64,000 nt of DNA. Source: Rhynchopus sp. YZ270_cl-10. Taxonomy: Eukaryota; Euglenozoa; Diplonemea; Diplonemida; Diplonemidae. The stretch covers positions 682,001 through 746,000 of the forward strand of contig OZ037861.1 in the NCBI GenBank assembly GCA_964035575.1, given 5' to 3'. A program made the translations under genes and the position numbers. Shown here piece after piece: positions 38,830-49,674 of this stretch. The notes beneath the pieces were generated by a model that did not search any database, had not been told where the DNA came from, and saw only the letters and a program-made list of their open reading frames with translations. Numbering within the stretch: position 1 is the stretch's first letter; every line of letters begins with the position of its first letter.

Positions 38830-39415
38830 AACAGGAGGCCCTCCTCAATCAGGTGGAACCCCTGGGCTCTTATTCAAAAAAAAAAAAGAAAACAGTGGAG
38901 CACATCCGTCTACACCAATGCAACCAAGAAAACGGAAAAATAAAAAAATAGTGGCCAAAAATCCCGAATAAAAAAGACTGTTTTGTATAAGGGTGGGGAT
39001 TCACCCCCGGCTCTTTAAAAAGAACAAAAAAGGTGGCCAATCCCGTGAGGCTTTAGGATCATCTTATTAGCAATGATTTTAGCTTGTGTTAGGTAGTTAG
39101 TCAGTTACACATCCTTTTTTTGACCCCCCCCTCATCACCTTCCCAATACTCTCCACTAAACACACCCCACGGGGTTACATATTTATTTCTAAAAAAAAAA
39201 AGACAATTTTTTCTTTGCATTTTTAGTGTTCCCTGATATTCTGTGTCTTCGAAATCGAAAAAGTTGCGCGCAGTTGTGGGAAGCGTCACGAAGCGTGTGA
39301 CGAATGATTTATTTTCACATTCCTCTTCACGACATTCACACACCGTGCCTGCACACGAAAAAAGGATCAAACTCACACATATGCAAAACGCAGAACAGCA
39401 ACCTGTGGGAACCCA
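38830..39415. other. Spacer, no gene seen
   Basis: Short AT-rich spacer between the LC8 gene and the next. Holds a family 4 repeat copy (39036-39072), AATAAA-like words near 38940-38970 and a leader-like purine/pyrimidine stretch before 39416. Confidence 0.5.
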
Positions 39416-40522
39416 ATGGATGTGACCTTTGTGCTGGAAGAGTCGGGCGCAACTGCGACAGTGGAGGTGCCATGCGAGGCGAACGCTGCAGCGGCAAAGG
39501 AGGTTGCGTGCACGGCGTTTTCTGTCTCGCCTGCGTCTGTCGAGATGCGCATCGGCACTGAGGTGGTGGAGGGGACGTGCCGTCTGCAGGACACTGCGAT
39601 TGGCGCAGGGGTGCAGGTTGTGCTTGCGAGCCCTCACTATGCTGACATTCGGTGTCCCGCTGAGTACAATGCACAAGAAGGATGCATCACGTACGTATCG
39701 CTGTCACGTTGCGGATCGCTGTGTGTCTACACGGACGAGCCCTCAGGTATCGACCTCCATGGCTGCCGTATTACTGGCTTCGACACAGAAACGTTGAGGA
39801 CTGCATTCTCTCTTCGAATGCAAGCACTTGACCCGCCTGCCATCTCACCATGCAAGACACGCTGTTACGTGCGAGGTAGGGCCCGCATAAGCATGATCGC
39901 ACTGCCAGGTGGCGAGGTGCTCCGCACCGTCCTTGGAACCTGGTATGGGGTGTTCATCTGTGGCGACGTTGTTGTCTTCCAAGGCCAAGACGGCGCCTCT
40001 GTGTACGATGCGGACCTGACGTTGCTCCGCTCCCTCTCTCACCAGGGGTGTACGTGTGTCGCGGTGTCGAGCTGTGGTGGGTGGGTGATGACGTCTTCCA
40101 TGACAGAGAGCAACGCGCGTTTGTGGGATGTCTCCTCGGGTGTTGCTATGGCATGTGTGTCGGGGGAAGGGTGGAGCGATGTTGCGCTGTCACGGTGTGC
40201 ATCTGTCTTTGCAGTGGTGCAGGGCGAAGCTGTACAGCTTTATGACTGGCAGGGCACGTCTCTAGGCAGTTTTGGGTTGCAGATCCGTGGAAATAGGAGG
40301 ATATTGCAGTTCACCCCGTGTGGGAAGTACCTTCTGGTGCATGTCAGATTTGCATCATTCCGTCGAGGTGGTGAGCTGCGCCAGTATGATGTGGCGACCA
40401 AGTCTTGTGTGCGTGTATTTAGGGATTTCGGTAGTTCGTCGTTTGCGATATCGCCGTGTTCGCGTATAGTTGTGTATGGACGCTCTAAGGTTGTGACCAG
40501 ATATCTGTACCCATACACATAG
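39416..40522 (+). CDS. Ubiquitin-like domain fused to WD40-like beta-propeller, 368 aa
   Basis: Residues 1-71 align along their length with ubiquitin: strand MDVTFVLEE, turn SGAT, strand ATVEV, helix AAAAKEVACTAF, then VEMRIGTEVVEG and VQVVLA. The C-terminal Gly-Gly is absent, so it should not be processed or conjugated. From about residue 90, repeats of 30-40 residues begin with an Ser-x-CG(S/K) turn (LSRCGSLCVY, SSCGGWVMTS, SRCASVFAV, TPCGKYLLV, SPCSRIVVY), and one has NARLWDVSSG, so the rest is a WD40-type propeller. Proteins with a ubiquitin-like N-terminus often dock on the proteasome or on ubiquitin-binding partners; that role is inference. Intronless; GC-rich against its spacers. Confidence 0.7.
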   Translation: MDVTFVLEESGATATVEVPCEANAAAAKEVACTAFSVSPASVEMRIGTEVVEGTCRLQDTAIGAGVQVVLASPHYADIRCPAEYNAQEGCITYVSLSRCGSLCVYTDEPSGIDLHGCRITGFDTETLRTAFSLRMQALDPPAISPCKTRCYVRGRARISMIALPGGEVLRTVLGTWYGVFICGDVVVFQGQDGASVYDADLTLLRSLSHQGCTCVAVSSCGGWVMTSSMTESNARLWDVSSGVAMACVSGEGWSDVALSRCASVFAVVQGEAVQLYDWQGTSLGSFGLQIRGNRRILQFTPCGKYLLVHVRFASFRRGGELRQYDVATKSCVRVFRDFGSSSFAISPCSRIVVYGRSKVVTRYLYPYT

Positions 40523-41057
40523 CGAAGGCTTTTGCTCTGATATATTCGATGTACACGTCTTCATTTTCTTGAGATTCATGAGATGTAAACCACTAAATGG
40601 ACTGTAGGACTGGTTGGGGTATCCACCCCCCCCGGTAGGGGAGTCCACGTAGCCGTTTTTTCTGTCACACACCCCAAAAAATCATAAAAAAATGCAAAAA
40701 AATCATTCCAAAACACAAAACCACCCCAGAAAACACATTTCTGGGACAATTCCTTACTATTTGATGCCTTTTTGGCACTTTTTGGCACTTTTGGGAACTT
40801 TTTTTGGCACTTTTTGTAGCGTTTTCACCCCATTTTTACCGTTTTCTTAGGGGGTTTGATACAGGGCGATTTATCAAAAAATTCAATTTTTTTTCAATAG
40901 CCCAAAACAAGAGGAAAAGAGGTTTTTTCCACTCAGATGTGTCCACAGAGCGATTTCTGGGGGGTTTTGGGGCCAAAAGTCTATTTTTTTGTACGCCTTT
41001 GCTGAAAATTTTGAAATTTTTTTTTGCCGTAAAAACCACATTTTAGCCGGGAGGAGG

Positions 41058-41329
41058 AAGTGTGACATAAGTGTGACATTGGAGGGGGGCATCTCATAGC
41101 CCAGAAAAAAGCGTTTTTATTAGAGTGTACAGCTAGGTAGGACCAGACGTCGTTAACAGCTATGAACCAAAGAGGTTCTCAGTGTCGTCGGCCAAGCCCC
41201 TTCACCAAAAAAGACTACAACAAGAAAACAAACACACAGAAAAAAAAGTAAAAGAATGCCCTTCCTCAGTCCGGAAGTATCACCTCAACCGGTCACACCT
41301 GCCGTAAAATAGAGAGAGGTTACAGAATA

Positions 41330-41365
<36 letters not shown>

Positions 41366-41870
41366 CCCCAAAACTATATTTTCCCACCCCCGGACCTCAC
41401 CCCAATATGATGGGAATGGTTTTTGGGTCTTTACAGGTACTCTTTGTAACTAGAAAGCGTGATTTGCTAAGTGTGACATAAGTGTGACATAAGTGTGACA
41501 GCGGAGGGGGGCATCTCATAGCCCAGAAAAAAGCGTTTTTTTTACTGGAAAGTAGGGTTTTCTGCATATTTGGATGTCCCCGCATCCATTCCGAGCCGAA
41601 TTCTGGCCTGTGGTGACTTTTCTGGTGGTTTTTTTCGGGGTTGGTATGTTGGAAACACCCCCAAAAACGGGTATTTTAAGGGTAAAATGAATACTTTTCC
41701 CAGAAAATTTTATTTCTGGGGCCGAAAATCGGTGCCAAAAAAGCCCCAAAAGCATATTTTCCCACCCCCGGACCTCACCCCAGTATGTTGGGAGTGGTTT
41801 TTGGGCTTTAGGGGTACTCTGCGGAACCAGAAAGTGTGATTTGCTAAGTGTGACATAAGTGTGACAAAAG
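41058..41870. repeat. Tandem duplication, unit about 370-410 bp
   Basis: GTGTGACATAAGTGTGACA plus GGGGGGCATCTCATAGCCCA occurs at about 41060 and 41470, and CCACCCCCGGACCTCACCCC at about 41388 and 41761, followed both times by a GATTTGCTAAGTGTGACATA phrase. Copies have diverged by perhaps 10-15%. Confidence 0.8.
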
Positions 41871-42334
41871 CGTTACATTTTTGTTACACATTTTTCGTGT
41901 TTTTTTTCAGAAAAACCCAATTTTTTTTGGGAACAAAGCTTCTGTTGAGGTCGTCTGTGGTTTTAATGAGATATTTTTGTGATCGGGAGGTGGTTTTGGG
42001 GCCAAATACGACTATTTTAGTGGATTTCTTAACCTAAAACTCAAAAAAATGGGTTTGTGGAGGTACCCTAACTGTTCGGTCCAATTCGGTGTAATTCGGT
42101 CCATTTCGTTTTTTTTTTTTTTCGCAAAGGGAAATTTCCCCTTGTACCAGAAAAACCGAAAAAAAACGAAATGAAAACCGAAAAAAACCGAAATGTTAGG
42201 GTACCTTTTTTGGTCGATTCGTTTTTTTTCCAAAGGGGGGACCCTTTGGTCGCCGAAATTCCCCAGCCAAATTTGGTCGCAAAATCGGCCGATTTTTCAA
42301 AAATCTCAAAAAAAAAAAAAAAAAATTTTTTTTT

Positions 42335-42505
42335 TCACAAGTGTTTTTGAGGCCTGCTCACTACACCCTAGGTACCCTTCTGAGACCAAAAAGTCAAAAA
42401 AAGCATGAATTGGGCTGTTTTGAGCATCTAGAGTTTATTCCCCAGCTATTTTCTGTACCACCAGTGCATTTTGTATGGGCCAGCGCCTTGTCAAAAAATC
42501 AGGCC
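42335..42505 (+). repeat. Dispersed repeat family 1, copy b
   Basis: CACAAGTGTTTTTGAGGCCT through GCGCCTTGTCAAAAAATC, matching 15618-15798 and 43530-43700. It is followed directly by the lead-in to the 8-bp satellite. Confidence 0.85.
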
Positions 42506-42640
42506 TTTTGCTAACCATCATGCCATCGTGCCACGTTTTTGGGCGTTTTTTATTTTTTTTTCCATCATGCCACCATCATGCCACGGGGGGTGGTGGGGCA
42601 GGGCTTTCGCTATCCATCACCTGGGGATTTCCCCCCCAGA

Positions 42641-43025
42641 TGGCATGATGGCATGATGGCATGATGGCATGATGGCATGATGGCATGATGGCATGATGGC
42701 ATGATGGCATGATGGCATGATGGCATGATGGCATGATGGCATGATGGCATGATGGCATGATGGCATGATGGCATGATGGCATGATGGCATGATGGCATGA
42801 TGGCATGATGGCATGATGGCATGATGGCATGATGGCATGATGGCATGATGGCATGATGGCATGATGGCATGATGGCATGATGGCATGATGGCATGATGGC
42901 ACGATGGCACGATGGCACGATGGCACGATGGCACGATGGCACGATGGCACGATGGCACGATGGCACGATGGCACGATGGCACGATGGCACGATGGCACGA
43001 TGGCACGATGGCACGATGGCACGAT
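42641..43025. repeat. 8-bp satellite GGCATGAT switching to GGCACGAT, about 48 units
   Basis: About 32 perfect GGCATGAT units (42641-42897) followed by 16 perfect GGCACGAT units (42898-43025), with one clean switch and no mixing. Frames across it (MPSCHHAI and MARWHDGT repeats) are artefacts. The variant introduces a CpG. Confidence 0.97.
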
Positions 43026-43076
43026 GACACCTTACAATTTTTCTGCTCGCTGCGCTCGCTGTACGCTATTTTCTTC

Positions 43077-43347
43077 CTGCCTACGGTGCCATTTTACAAT
43101 GTCTAAGGGGATTCCCTTGCATTTTGCAGCCAGAAATGAAACTTGACCCAAGCTGCAAAAAATTGACCATTCTTATTTCAAAGGAACCCAACCGTTGCAA
43201 CAGCCCCTGCTTCTGGAAGACGTATTGATTTTGTACGGTTAGTGTACGTAAGGCGCAAGACCAAGGACCGTTAATAAAGGATTATATTCCGTTTTTTGTT
43301 TATATCTCGCAAAGCTGACCCTTCGCCTCTCCACCCTGTGGCTGGCA
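43077..43347 (+). repeat. Dispersed repeat family 3, copy b, next to the 8-bp satellite
   Basis: Matches 26391-26665 block by block (GGGATTCCCTTGCATTTTGC; TTCTGGAAGACGTATTGATT; CCACCCTGTGGCTGGC), with about 85% identity and one extra 20-bp stretch. Confidence 0.85.
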
Positions 43348-44818
43348 GGGAGGCGCGCGCGAAGCGCGCGACGACCGCTTTCACCAGGCGGGAAAGCTCG
43401 GAATGTACTTTTTTTTCCAGGAAATTATTTTTTTTTGACCATCATGCCATTCAGGGGGAAAATCCCAAAGTTAGCAAAAGGCCTGTCAAAAAATCGAAAA
43501 ATCTCAAAAAAAAAAAATCCAAAATTTTTTTTTCACAAGTGTTTTTGAGGCCTGCTCACTACACTCTAGGCACCCTTCTGAGACCAAAAAGTCAAAAAAA
43601 GCATGAATTGGGCTGTTTTGAGCATCTAGAGTTTATTCCCCAGCCATTTTCTGTACCACCAGTGCACTTTGTATGGGCCAGCGCCTTGTCGAAAAATCGA
43701 AAAATCGAAAAAAAAAAAAATAACTAAAGGTAATACAAGGCGATTTTTGACCAAAAAAAAAATTTTTTTTTTCGCCCAAAATCGGGCGTGGTACGTCATA
43801 AAATGGCCCAAAAAATCCAAGGAAAACCTTCGATTGGGCAAATTATGAAAAAAATTTTCAAGTCAAATTTTCAACCAAAATACGGTCATTTTGTTCACAC
43901 AGTGATTCTACGTCATGCTAGCTTCCTGTGCAGAACTCCAGCAATTCACCAATGCCGGCATCTATCTTTCCATTATCGCCATTGCACTTCGTTCACGCCA
44001 TTGCACTTCGGTCATTTTGTGCATACCCTGTGACTGTGGTGGCTAGAGAACACGCACATGCAGACCCGTTCCTTGCAATTTCCAGTGTTGTGTTTATCAA
44101 TGCATGCATCCAGAGGACCTCTGGTTTACGAAATCGTAGGCACTCCTGTGCAAAAATGAAGTCGGTTTTTGACCCAAAATCGGGGTGGGTGGGCCATAAT
44201 TTGCTCCAAATTTGGCCGAAAATTGGGATTTTTCTGAAAATTTTCGTTGTGCCCAGCAAAAATCCTTGATTTTTTGAAGAATTTTCCAAAAAATATGCTA
44301 TACCCCCTATGACTGGACCCAACTCCCCTCACCCTTTTTTTCCCCTAAAAAAGCCCCCAAAATTCCTACCATTTTTACCATTTTTACCATTTTTACCATT
44401 TTTACCATTTTTGACCAATTTAGGGTACCTCCTGTGACACGGTTTCTTAAGGAATTCCTACTACGTGGACTCCCCTAACCCCCCCCGGTACAGCCGGTCA
44501 TTGTACCAAAAGGTACACTGTTCACGAGAGGGCTTTGTATTTGAAGTCGACTTTCTTTTTTTTTCTTTCTCTGGCCTCTTTTTCCGAAAAAAAAATATAT
44601 CTATGTATACCCGCCGCGCGAACACATTTCGTAGATTAATCAAATATCCACCATACACCATACACAGATTTCTTTTTTCTAAATACACCATCAAAAACAA
44701 TAACCACGGCGGTTTTATTTCATCCCACACAAGGTTTGGTTTTCGCTGGTTTTGATTTACGCTTTTATTGCTCCAACGGCTGTACAAGAAAGGAGCAAAA
44801 TAGCTCATTGAGCGTGCG
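43348..44818. other. Repeat-rich spacer upstream of the transporter, no gene seen
   Basis: Contains a GC-rich GCGCGCGCGAAGCGCGCG dyad with AAAGCTCGGAATG at 43353-43404 (the same phrase occurs inside the MITE at 48418), dispersed repeat family 1 copy c (43530-43700), a copy of the ATCGGGCGTGGTA motif (about 43785), (TTTTTACCA)n microsatellite at about 44366-44412 and the right part of dispersed repeat family 2 (44494-44551). Confidence 0.5.
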
Positions 44819-46439
44819 ATGACGTTGCGAGATCACTTTGTGTGTCAGAGTCAGGAGTGCCGGGGCAGCAGCGCAGCGCCGAAGGCAGTGCTGACGGCAC
44901 GGCAGCTGCTGAGCGTGCTCTTCGTCGGGACCATCGGGGGTGCCTACGGGCTGGAGGGCTGTGTCAAGACAGCAGGCCCGCTGTACACCCTTCTCGGCAT
45001 AGCCTTCCTCCCCTGGATATGGGGTCTCCCGACTGCGCTAGTGTATGCCATTTTTCCACAAACCTTCCTTCAACCCCCCACCTAGGAAAAAAAAAGTGGA
45101 GATTGCACACCGCAACTACACTACGATGTATCAAACAAAAAAAAGGAAATTTGGGGTTTTTTTTTTCTATAAAAAACCTCCCTATTACAGCGTGGCGGAG
45201 CTCTCTACTGCACTCCCTTCCAATGCCGGGCCTATCATGTGGGTCAACTGCGCGCTGCCTCCTGTTGTCACGATGGTTGTTGTGCAGTTCACCTTGATCC
45301 TCGATGTAGTCGACAACAGTCTGTACCCCTGCCTTTTCGTGCAGTACCTGCAGCAGGCGGTGTCCGAGGAGATCCCTGCCACCACGCGCATGCTCATGCA
45401 AGGAGGCATGATAGCGACCTGCGCGCTGCTCAACATCAAGGGCATAGAACAGATCGGGTCCTCAGGGGGTACTGTCATGGTGCTGTCGGTGCTGCCCTTT
45501 GCGCTTCTGTTTGCGGCGCAATGTTACTATGGTGAGGGATTGGATTATACACACTGGAGTGATTCGGTACCAAACACCAACTGGTGGGTCTTCATTCCGC
45601 TCATTTCCTGGAATTTTTCGGGTTTTGAAAACGCTGGACACGTGGTCGAGGAGGTGGCGGTACCAGGGTACGCGCTGATCCGTGCCCTCGTCTATTTGCT
45701 TGCCTTGTCGCAGCTGGTGTACGGTCTGCCATTGCTTGCTGGGGTATCTTCGCTTGGCGATGAGACGAACAATTTTATGTCCTGGGAGGAAGGGCATTGG
45801 GTCACCATTTCCCGGAATGTTGGAGGGATTTGGTTGGAGCGGTGCATGATGCTGGGCGGGGTTGTGTCTGCCTTTGGATTTACATTGTGCGCTCTGTGCA
45901 CCACTAGCCGTGCGTTTCAAGGGATGTGCCTTTTGGGCTGCTTCGCAGACAACATCAACACCCGGTTTGGAGAGATGCACAGCACCTTCCGCACCCCGGC
46001 GAATGCGATTGCGCTGAACGCGGTGGTAACGTTTATTCTCACAGCGACCCTCACCTTTGATGTCTTGGTCATAATCGAGCAGGTGCTATATGCTTCCCGG
46101 CTCATCGCAGTGCTCATCAGTGCGGTCGTTCTGCGGTATCGACACCCAACCTTACCACGTCCCTTTAGTATCCCCGGAGGCACGGCAGCGCTGTGTTGTA
46201 TCATCGCCCCGTGTGTGACCTGGGGGTTGCTAGTGATTCTCTCGAGTTTGCTGTCGGGGGATGGGGTGCTGTTGCATTTGGGGGTGATAGTGGCAACAAC
46301 GGTTGGGATTGCGGTGCATACAGTGCATTCACCGCACTTTAAGTTGGATGGGAAGATTGTGTCGAGGATTGAAGGGAGTGAAGCAAGACGGGCGAGGAAC
46401 AACTCTATGCGCTCCTGTGAAGGGCCTCATATGGTGTAA
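44819..46439 (+). CDS. APC-superfamily amino acid/polyamine transporter, two exons, 490 aa
   Basis: Exon 1 is 44819-45042, the intron 45043-45190 (GTATGC...TATTACAG) and exon 2 45191-46439. Joining restores PTALV-VAELSTALPSNAGPIMW, the first-to-second helix region of APC transporters with the conserved AEL-x-(T/S)A-x-P sequence. The first helix has the unwound-loop motif GGAYGLEGCVKTAGP (family pattern G-x-YG-x-E). About 12 hydrophobic segments are visible, plus WNFSGFENAGHVVEEV in the usual substrate-site helix 6 region. It resembles the plant/protist LAT/PHS-type polyamine or amino acid permeases in the plasma membrane, H+-coupled in known members. Substrate cannot be read from sequence. 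Cytosolic tail is short and basic. Confidence 0.9.
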
Positions 46440-48417
46440 TGGGTGTAGCCGAGTGGCAAAAAAGAAAAATCGTTTTCTGAAAGGGTGACGAAGCACAAGA
46501 GAGGTTTTTAGTTCATCTGAAACACTGCTCTTTCTTTTTTTACGCACACTACTTTGTGAGCGGAAAGTGTCACGTCGTTCACTCACCCAACCGTGCTCCG
46601 CAACACCACCACCCAACAGGTGATTTTTAGTGTGCGTGGAAGCGTCAACGCATCAAACAACTACAAGAAGGGGGGTGAGGGAACGACAAGTGACACTTTT
46701 CTGCCTTTTCTCTTCCCCGAACAACCAAAAAACCGTCTTTTTTTATCTCCCTCACAACTCCTCTTCACAAGATGGTAATAAAACGTTTTTAAAAATAGGA
46801 AGGAGCACCCCGGTCCGAAAAGCAATGCAGCCACCCCTGCTCTTACAAGATGGTGTAAGCACTGTGAGGCGTATGCATATAAAATAAAAATAAAAAAAAA
46901 GTTTGGGTGCATTTAGTGCACCCTATTATACCTTCTATTCAGTAGAATAGTTAGTACAGACCTATTCACAAAAATAGTAAAAATAAAAATAAAAAATAAA
47001 TTTTCACCCCGAAAAAAATGCAAAAATTACTATTTTGAATTACAATTAAATAAATTTGTAATTTAAAATAAACCCAAAAACACCCATAAAATAACAAAGT
47101 GGCAAAATTGTAATATAAAAATAGTAACCCTGATAGGTAAGTAAAAGGGGAAAAAAGGTTTTATCGTTGATTGCACCAACTCCCAAAATTCCATCACTGC
47201 ATCCCGGAGATCACCTTCGTTCAGGCCCACCAAAACCTCCAAAGCCCAGATCTCGTCTCGCACAAAAGCTTCAAAGCACGACCGCATCATAAGCAAGTTG
47301 CACGCCGTTCAAATGTGACTCAATAATCGACATAGTTGATTGGGGGGGGAAAGTATTACTTCATAATATTATGAAGTTTCACGATCATTGCCGTCCTGAT
47401 ATTGTGCAACCTGACGTTGCAACAGAAGCGAAAGAAGACGTCTCTTCACACAATCTCTGCATTGATTCCGATATGTGCTGTCTGCATATCCCCTCGCGTC
47501 TAATATACAGGGATGTAACCCCGCTGAGTGGACCAACAAGAAACCGCAGTACGCGGCAGCAACAGGGAAGGCGTTGTAGGCTCACGTGCCAATACGTTCA
47601 ACACGCCTACTAGCTTTACGGGTTTGCGAAAATTACAAAGCGTGAAAATTGTAATTTAAAAATAAAAAAAAAGGGGGGGCGGAGGGCGATAAAATTACTA
47701 TTTTTGAAAGTTGTAATATAAAAACTGTTATATAAAAAAGAACCCTTTTTTTTTAACCTTTGATAAAAGACGTGCTTTTTTTTTTTGATTTCATCCGGAT
47801 TGGCTGGCATCGCACAAAAGCGGGTCAGTCAAGAGGTGTGCCGACGCATCACCTATCATGTGTTATTTTGGAACAGTACCATTCCATCATGATCTTTTGT
47901 GGTGGGCCTCATTGTCTGCTTTACAGCATCACACGAGAGCGCCACTCCCGTTTACTTTTTTGTAGGTATAACTGCGGTTTTGGGGTGATCTATGAACGGG
48001 GAAAGAATTTTTTTTTTCACTAGCTTCTCAGTAGCGTCTCACAGGCACTCACAAAGCTCTCACAGCCTGTTGCGTGTCTCACGGAGACGATCCTAGATCA
48101 CCCAAGTTTGCCGCCCCAAGACCCAACCGCAGATTCGTTGATTTCCTTCCCCCCTCAGATCCGCAGCTGCCACACATGCAGTCGGCACTGTGTTTTATTT
48201 CTTCATCTTTTAAACTCAGGCAGCATCTTCGCTTACTGGGAAGATCAATTGGGGCAGCCATTATAGGCGCGTGCAGAAGTGTGCCCGCCAGAGGTGTGAA
48301 TTTGTTTGTTTTGTTGGTATTTTTTTTTCTTTTTTGAAAGGAGCCAGCTAAGAAGGGGGTCCGTTTGGATACCCCGTCTGTTGATTGCATTCGTTGTTTT
48401 GTCTTAATTTTTCATTA
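46440..48417. other. AT-rich spacer with possible relics, no gene claimed
   Basis: Contains a diverged family 4 repeat (46487-46520), the second copy of the GGTATAATAGGGTG hairpin region (46907-46962) and A/T-rich sequence with AATAAAAATA words. A minus-strand frame at 47160-47296 encodes a helical peptide (FEAFVRDEIWALEVLVGLNE) that looks non-random but stays unassigned. Frames at 47371-47613 and 47785-48020 are likewise unassigned. Confidence 0.4.
46907..46962. repeat. Second copy of the 37639 hairpin region
   Basis: GTGCACCCTATTATACCTTC and CTATTCAGTAGAATAGTTAG match 37663-37700. The left arm of the first hairpin is missing here, so only the smaller CTATTC/GAATAG hairpin can form. Confidence 0.7.
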
Positions 48418-48852
48418 CCGTCTTTTGAAAAAATATGGACCAGAAATAACATGGACCAGAATAATGATGGACCAGAACAATTATGGACCTTTTGGGATTT
48501 TTTTTTTTTATGGACCAATTTTTCTGGTCCGACACATGTGTGGGGTTTTTTTGTACTTGTCCAGAATTTTGACAGGGAGTCGCGCGCGCGAAGCGCGTGC
48601 GACGACCGCTTGTGTGGGGAGAAAGCTCGGAATGGGTCTACCGGGCCCACATATAAGCCGAGATGCCCCGCCAACGTGCGGTACCGAAAGCTCGGAATGG
48701 GTCTGAAAATGGACAAGTTCAAAAAAGCCTAACACAGATGGACCAGAAATAACATGGACCAGAACAATGATGGACCAGAACAATTATGGACTTTTTGGGA
48801 TTTTTTTTTTTTATGGACCTATTTTTCTGGTCCATAATTTTTCAAAAGACGG
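48418..48852. mobile_element. MITE, 435 bp, about 28-bp inverted ends, TA target site
   Basis: Left end CCGTCTTTTGAAAAAATATG and right end (inward) CCGTCTTTTGAAAAATTATG match for about 28 bp with one or two differences and are flanked by TA on each side. Inside each arm are short direct repeats of ATGGACCAGAA, and in the centre a GC-rich segment with GCGCGCGCGAAGCGCG and two copies of AAAGCTCGGAATGGGTCT. No coding capacity. TA target sites suggest a Tc1/mariner-type source. Confidence 0.8.
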
Positions 48853-49316
48853 TATTATTTTTTAAAAAGCTGGCCCTGCTGTTTAAATGAATACCTGCAC
48901 GTTTATTCGAGTGAGGTGTTTTCCTTTTCGATAAGATCGTTTCTGATTTGCAGCCCCCGAACGGTGCGATTTCTTTGTCAATCCGAAGAAAGGCTGACAA
49001 ATGCTGAGACCCCTGATCCACTTCCTTATTCCCCCCCCTTCTGCCATCTGTCACGAACGAAACTAAAGGAATCAAATATGGTCAATTTTTTTCTTTAACT
49101 CACTCATTGCACTCCCCCCCTCCTCCCCCGTCAATTTTAGTTTTTGTGGATCTTCGTGTTCAACGTTTTACACACACCCTGAAGTTGGTAAGTAACTCAA
49201 CGAACCGTTTTTTGAAAACAACTCGCGAACGAAAAAAGAGTTTTTTCAATCGCCGCAGGCACACCAAATTCAGACGCACCCCTGTTCAGTGCGAGATTTT
49301 TTCCTTCAAATTGTGC
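48853..49316. other. Spacer before the ankyrin array, no gene seen
   Basis: Mixed-composition spacer with no convincing frame. It ends where the conserved ankyrin upstream module begins. Confidence 0.4.
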
Positions 49317-49674
49317 TCAAAGAAATGGCGCCGCAGGCAGAAAAAATGCAGGTGCAGCTCTGTTCAGCGAGATTCTTGCTGAAGTTATCCAATTTCATAT
49401 TGTGACTAGCACGGAACTCCTTTTCATGTGTATTGCAGGGGGAAATGTGACGGAGGTGATCGACTCCCCTCGCCACCAAAAAGTATAACACAGGTGTCGC
49501 ATACTTGACTGTGCTCCAATACAAGGGAACATCAGCAGCTTTCGCGTACTTCACCGAAAACGGAACAGCTGGGGAGGGGGGTACAAATTGCACAGTACTT
49601 TATTTTTTACTTCCCACCCCACCCCCAACCACGATGATCCCCCCATCCCCAGACACAGCGACGATACACACACC
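49317..49674 (+). promoter_or_regulatory. Conserved upstream module of ankyrin gene 1
   Basis: About 350 bp from AAATGGCGCCGCAGGCAG to the ATG, almost identical upstream of ankyrin genes 2 and 4 and shared only in its last ~80 bp by gene 3. It includes GTGACGGAGGTGATCGACTC, GTGCTCCAATACAAGGGAAC, ACTTTATTTTTTACTTCCCA and the leader ATACACACACCATG. Conservation outside the coding part suggests promoter plus 5' leader; recent duplication alone could also explain it. Confidence 0.55.

Larger units (their letters stand above)
40523..42640. other. Repeat-rich spacer, no gene seen
   Basis: Low-complexity AT-rich sequence with part of dispersed repeat family 2 (40580-40650), a tandem duplication (41058-41870), a long poly(A) at about 41332-41364 and dispersed repeat family 1 (42335-42505). 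At 41145-41205 (minus strand) a GGCTTGGCCGACGACACTGAG segment weakly resembles the structured element. Confidence 0.5.

Noticed and set aside
42576-43146. Frames encoding MPSCHHAI or MARWHDGT repeats
   Set aside because: Pure translation of the 8-bp satellite.
47063-47296. Minus-strand small protein of 77 codons
   Set aside because: Part looks helical, but the rest is Phe/Ile-rich spacer translation; there is no neighbour or family support.
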